A stretch of DNA of 64,000 nt from positions 37,855,886-37,919,885 of the forward strand of contig NC_091193.1 of assembly GCF_040958095.1 (NCBI RefSeq). The letters run 5' to 3'. This stretch comes from Procambarus clarkii. Taxonomy: Eukaryota > Arthropoda > Malacostraca > Decapoda > Cambaridae. The notes under the pieces are model-generated. The model saw only the letters and a list, made by a program, of their open reading frames with translations, made no database searches and had not been told where the DNA came from. Both the position numbers and the translations under genes were made by a program. Shown here piece by piece: positions 63,891 to 64,000 of this stretch (the first letter of the stretch is position 1; the number at the start of each line of letters is the position of its first letter).

Positions 63891-64000
63891 GTACCTAGTA
63901 GCCAGAACGCACTTTTTGGCCTACTATGCAAGGCCCGATTTGCCTAATAAGCCAAGTTTTCCTGAATTAATATATTTTCTCTAATTTTTTTCTTATGAAA
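63888..64000 (-). mobile_element. TTAGG-bearing inverted-repeat element, copy 3 (cut by window end)
   Basis: Starts GTCGTACCTAGTAGCC. After the terminal repeat it runs into TATATTTTCTCTAATTTTTT then CTTATGAAA, the reverse complement of the right half of the full copy, so it is inserted in the opposite orientation. The telomere-like core lies beyond the window. Confidence 0.85.

Overview
This is a eukaryotic, repeat-dominated window with no host gene I can support. Several things point to an arthropod, most likely a decapod crustacean: many tRNA-derived SINEs, LINE fragments of a CR1/Jockey-like type, Penelope-like elements (PLEs) with a GIY-YIG endonuclease, abundant (GT)n, (GA)n, (TA)n and (ATT)n tracts, and TTAGG pentamers (the arthropod telomere unit) inside a small transposon. 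The taxon is an inference from these repeats, not a database match.

Roughly half of the window (about 34 kb) is tandem minisatellite or satellite DNA in at least 13 separate arrays. Main arrays: 24/25-bp unit (1-465), 24-bp (508-3566), 19/21-bp (5636-6130), 51-bp x3 (6359-6511), 36-bp (7092-7290), 20-bp (18181-20298), 31-bp (25689-27945), 40-bp (32130-46845), 19-bp (46846-50455), 24-bp (51485-53555), 21-bp (53909-54512), another 21-bp (54628-58463) and 15-bp (61736-62043). The very long open frames over these arrays, including one of more than 4000 codons, are by-products of stop-free repeat units and are not genes.

Between the arrays lie dispersed elements. LINE fragments are at 4.1-5.3, 7.3-8.2, 9.7, 10.1-10.9, 13.2-15.2, 15.9-16.9, 22.7-23.1, 60.3-60.9 and 62.8 kb. 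tRNA-like SINEs of four kinds are at 3.9, 9.8, 11.1, 12.5, 28.4, 30.8 and 61.4 kb. Two short inverted-repeat elements with 7-bp target duplications are at 23.7 and 29.0 kb. A third family with long inverted termini and internal TTAGG tracts is at 30.5, 58.7 and 63.9 kb. PLE 3' ends are at 29.4, 59.2 and 63.0 kb.

The most unusual pattern is that all three PLE 3' ends are followed by a (TA)n tract and then a copy of the TTAGG-bearing inverted-repeat element. A second is that several unrelated tandem arrays, including the 14.7-kb one, carry an ACGTG or CACGTG core in every unit. The array density and TTAGG sequence would fit a subtelomeric or heterochromatic location, but that is inference. Coordinates of degenerate elements are good to about 10-30 bases, and copy counts are array length divided by unit length.
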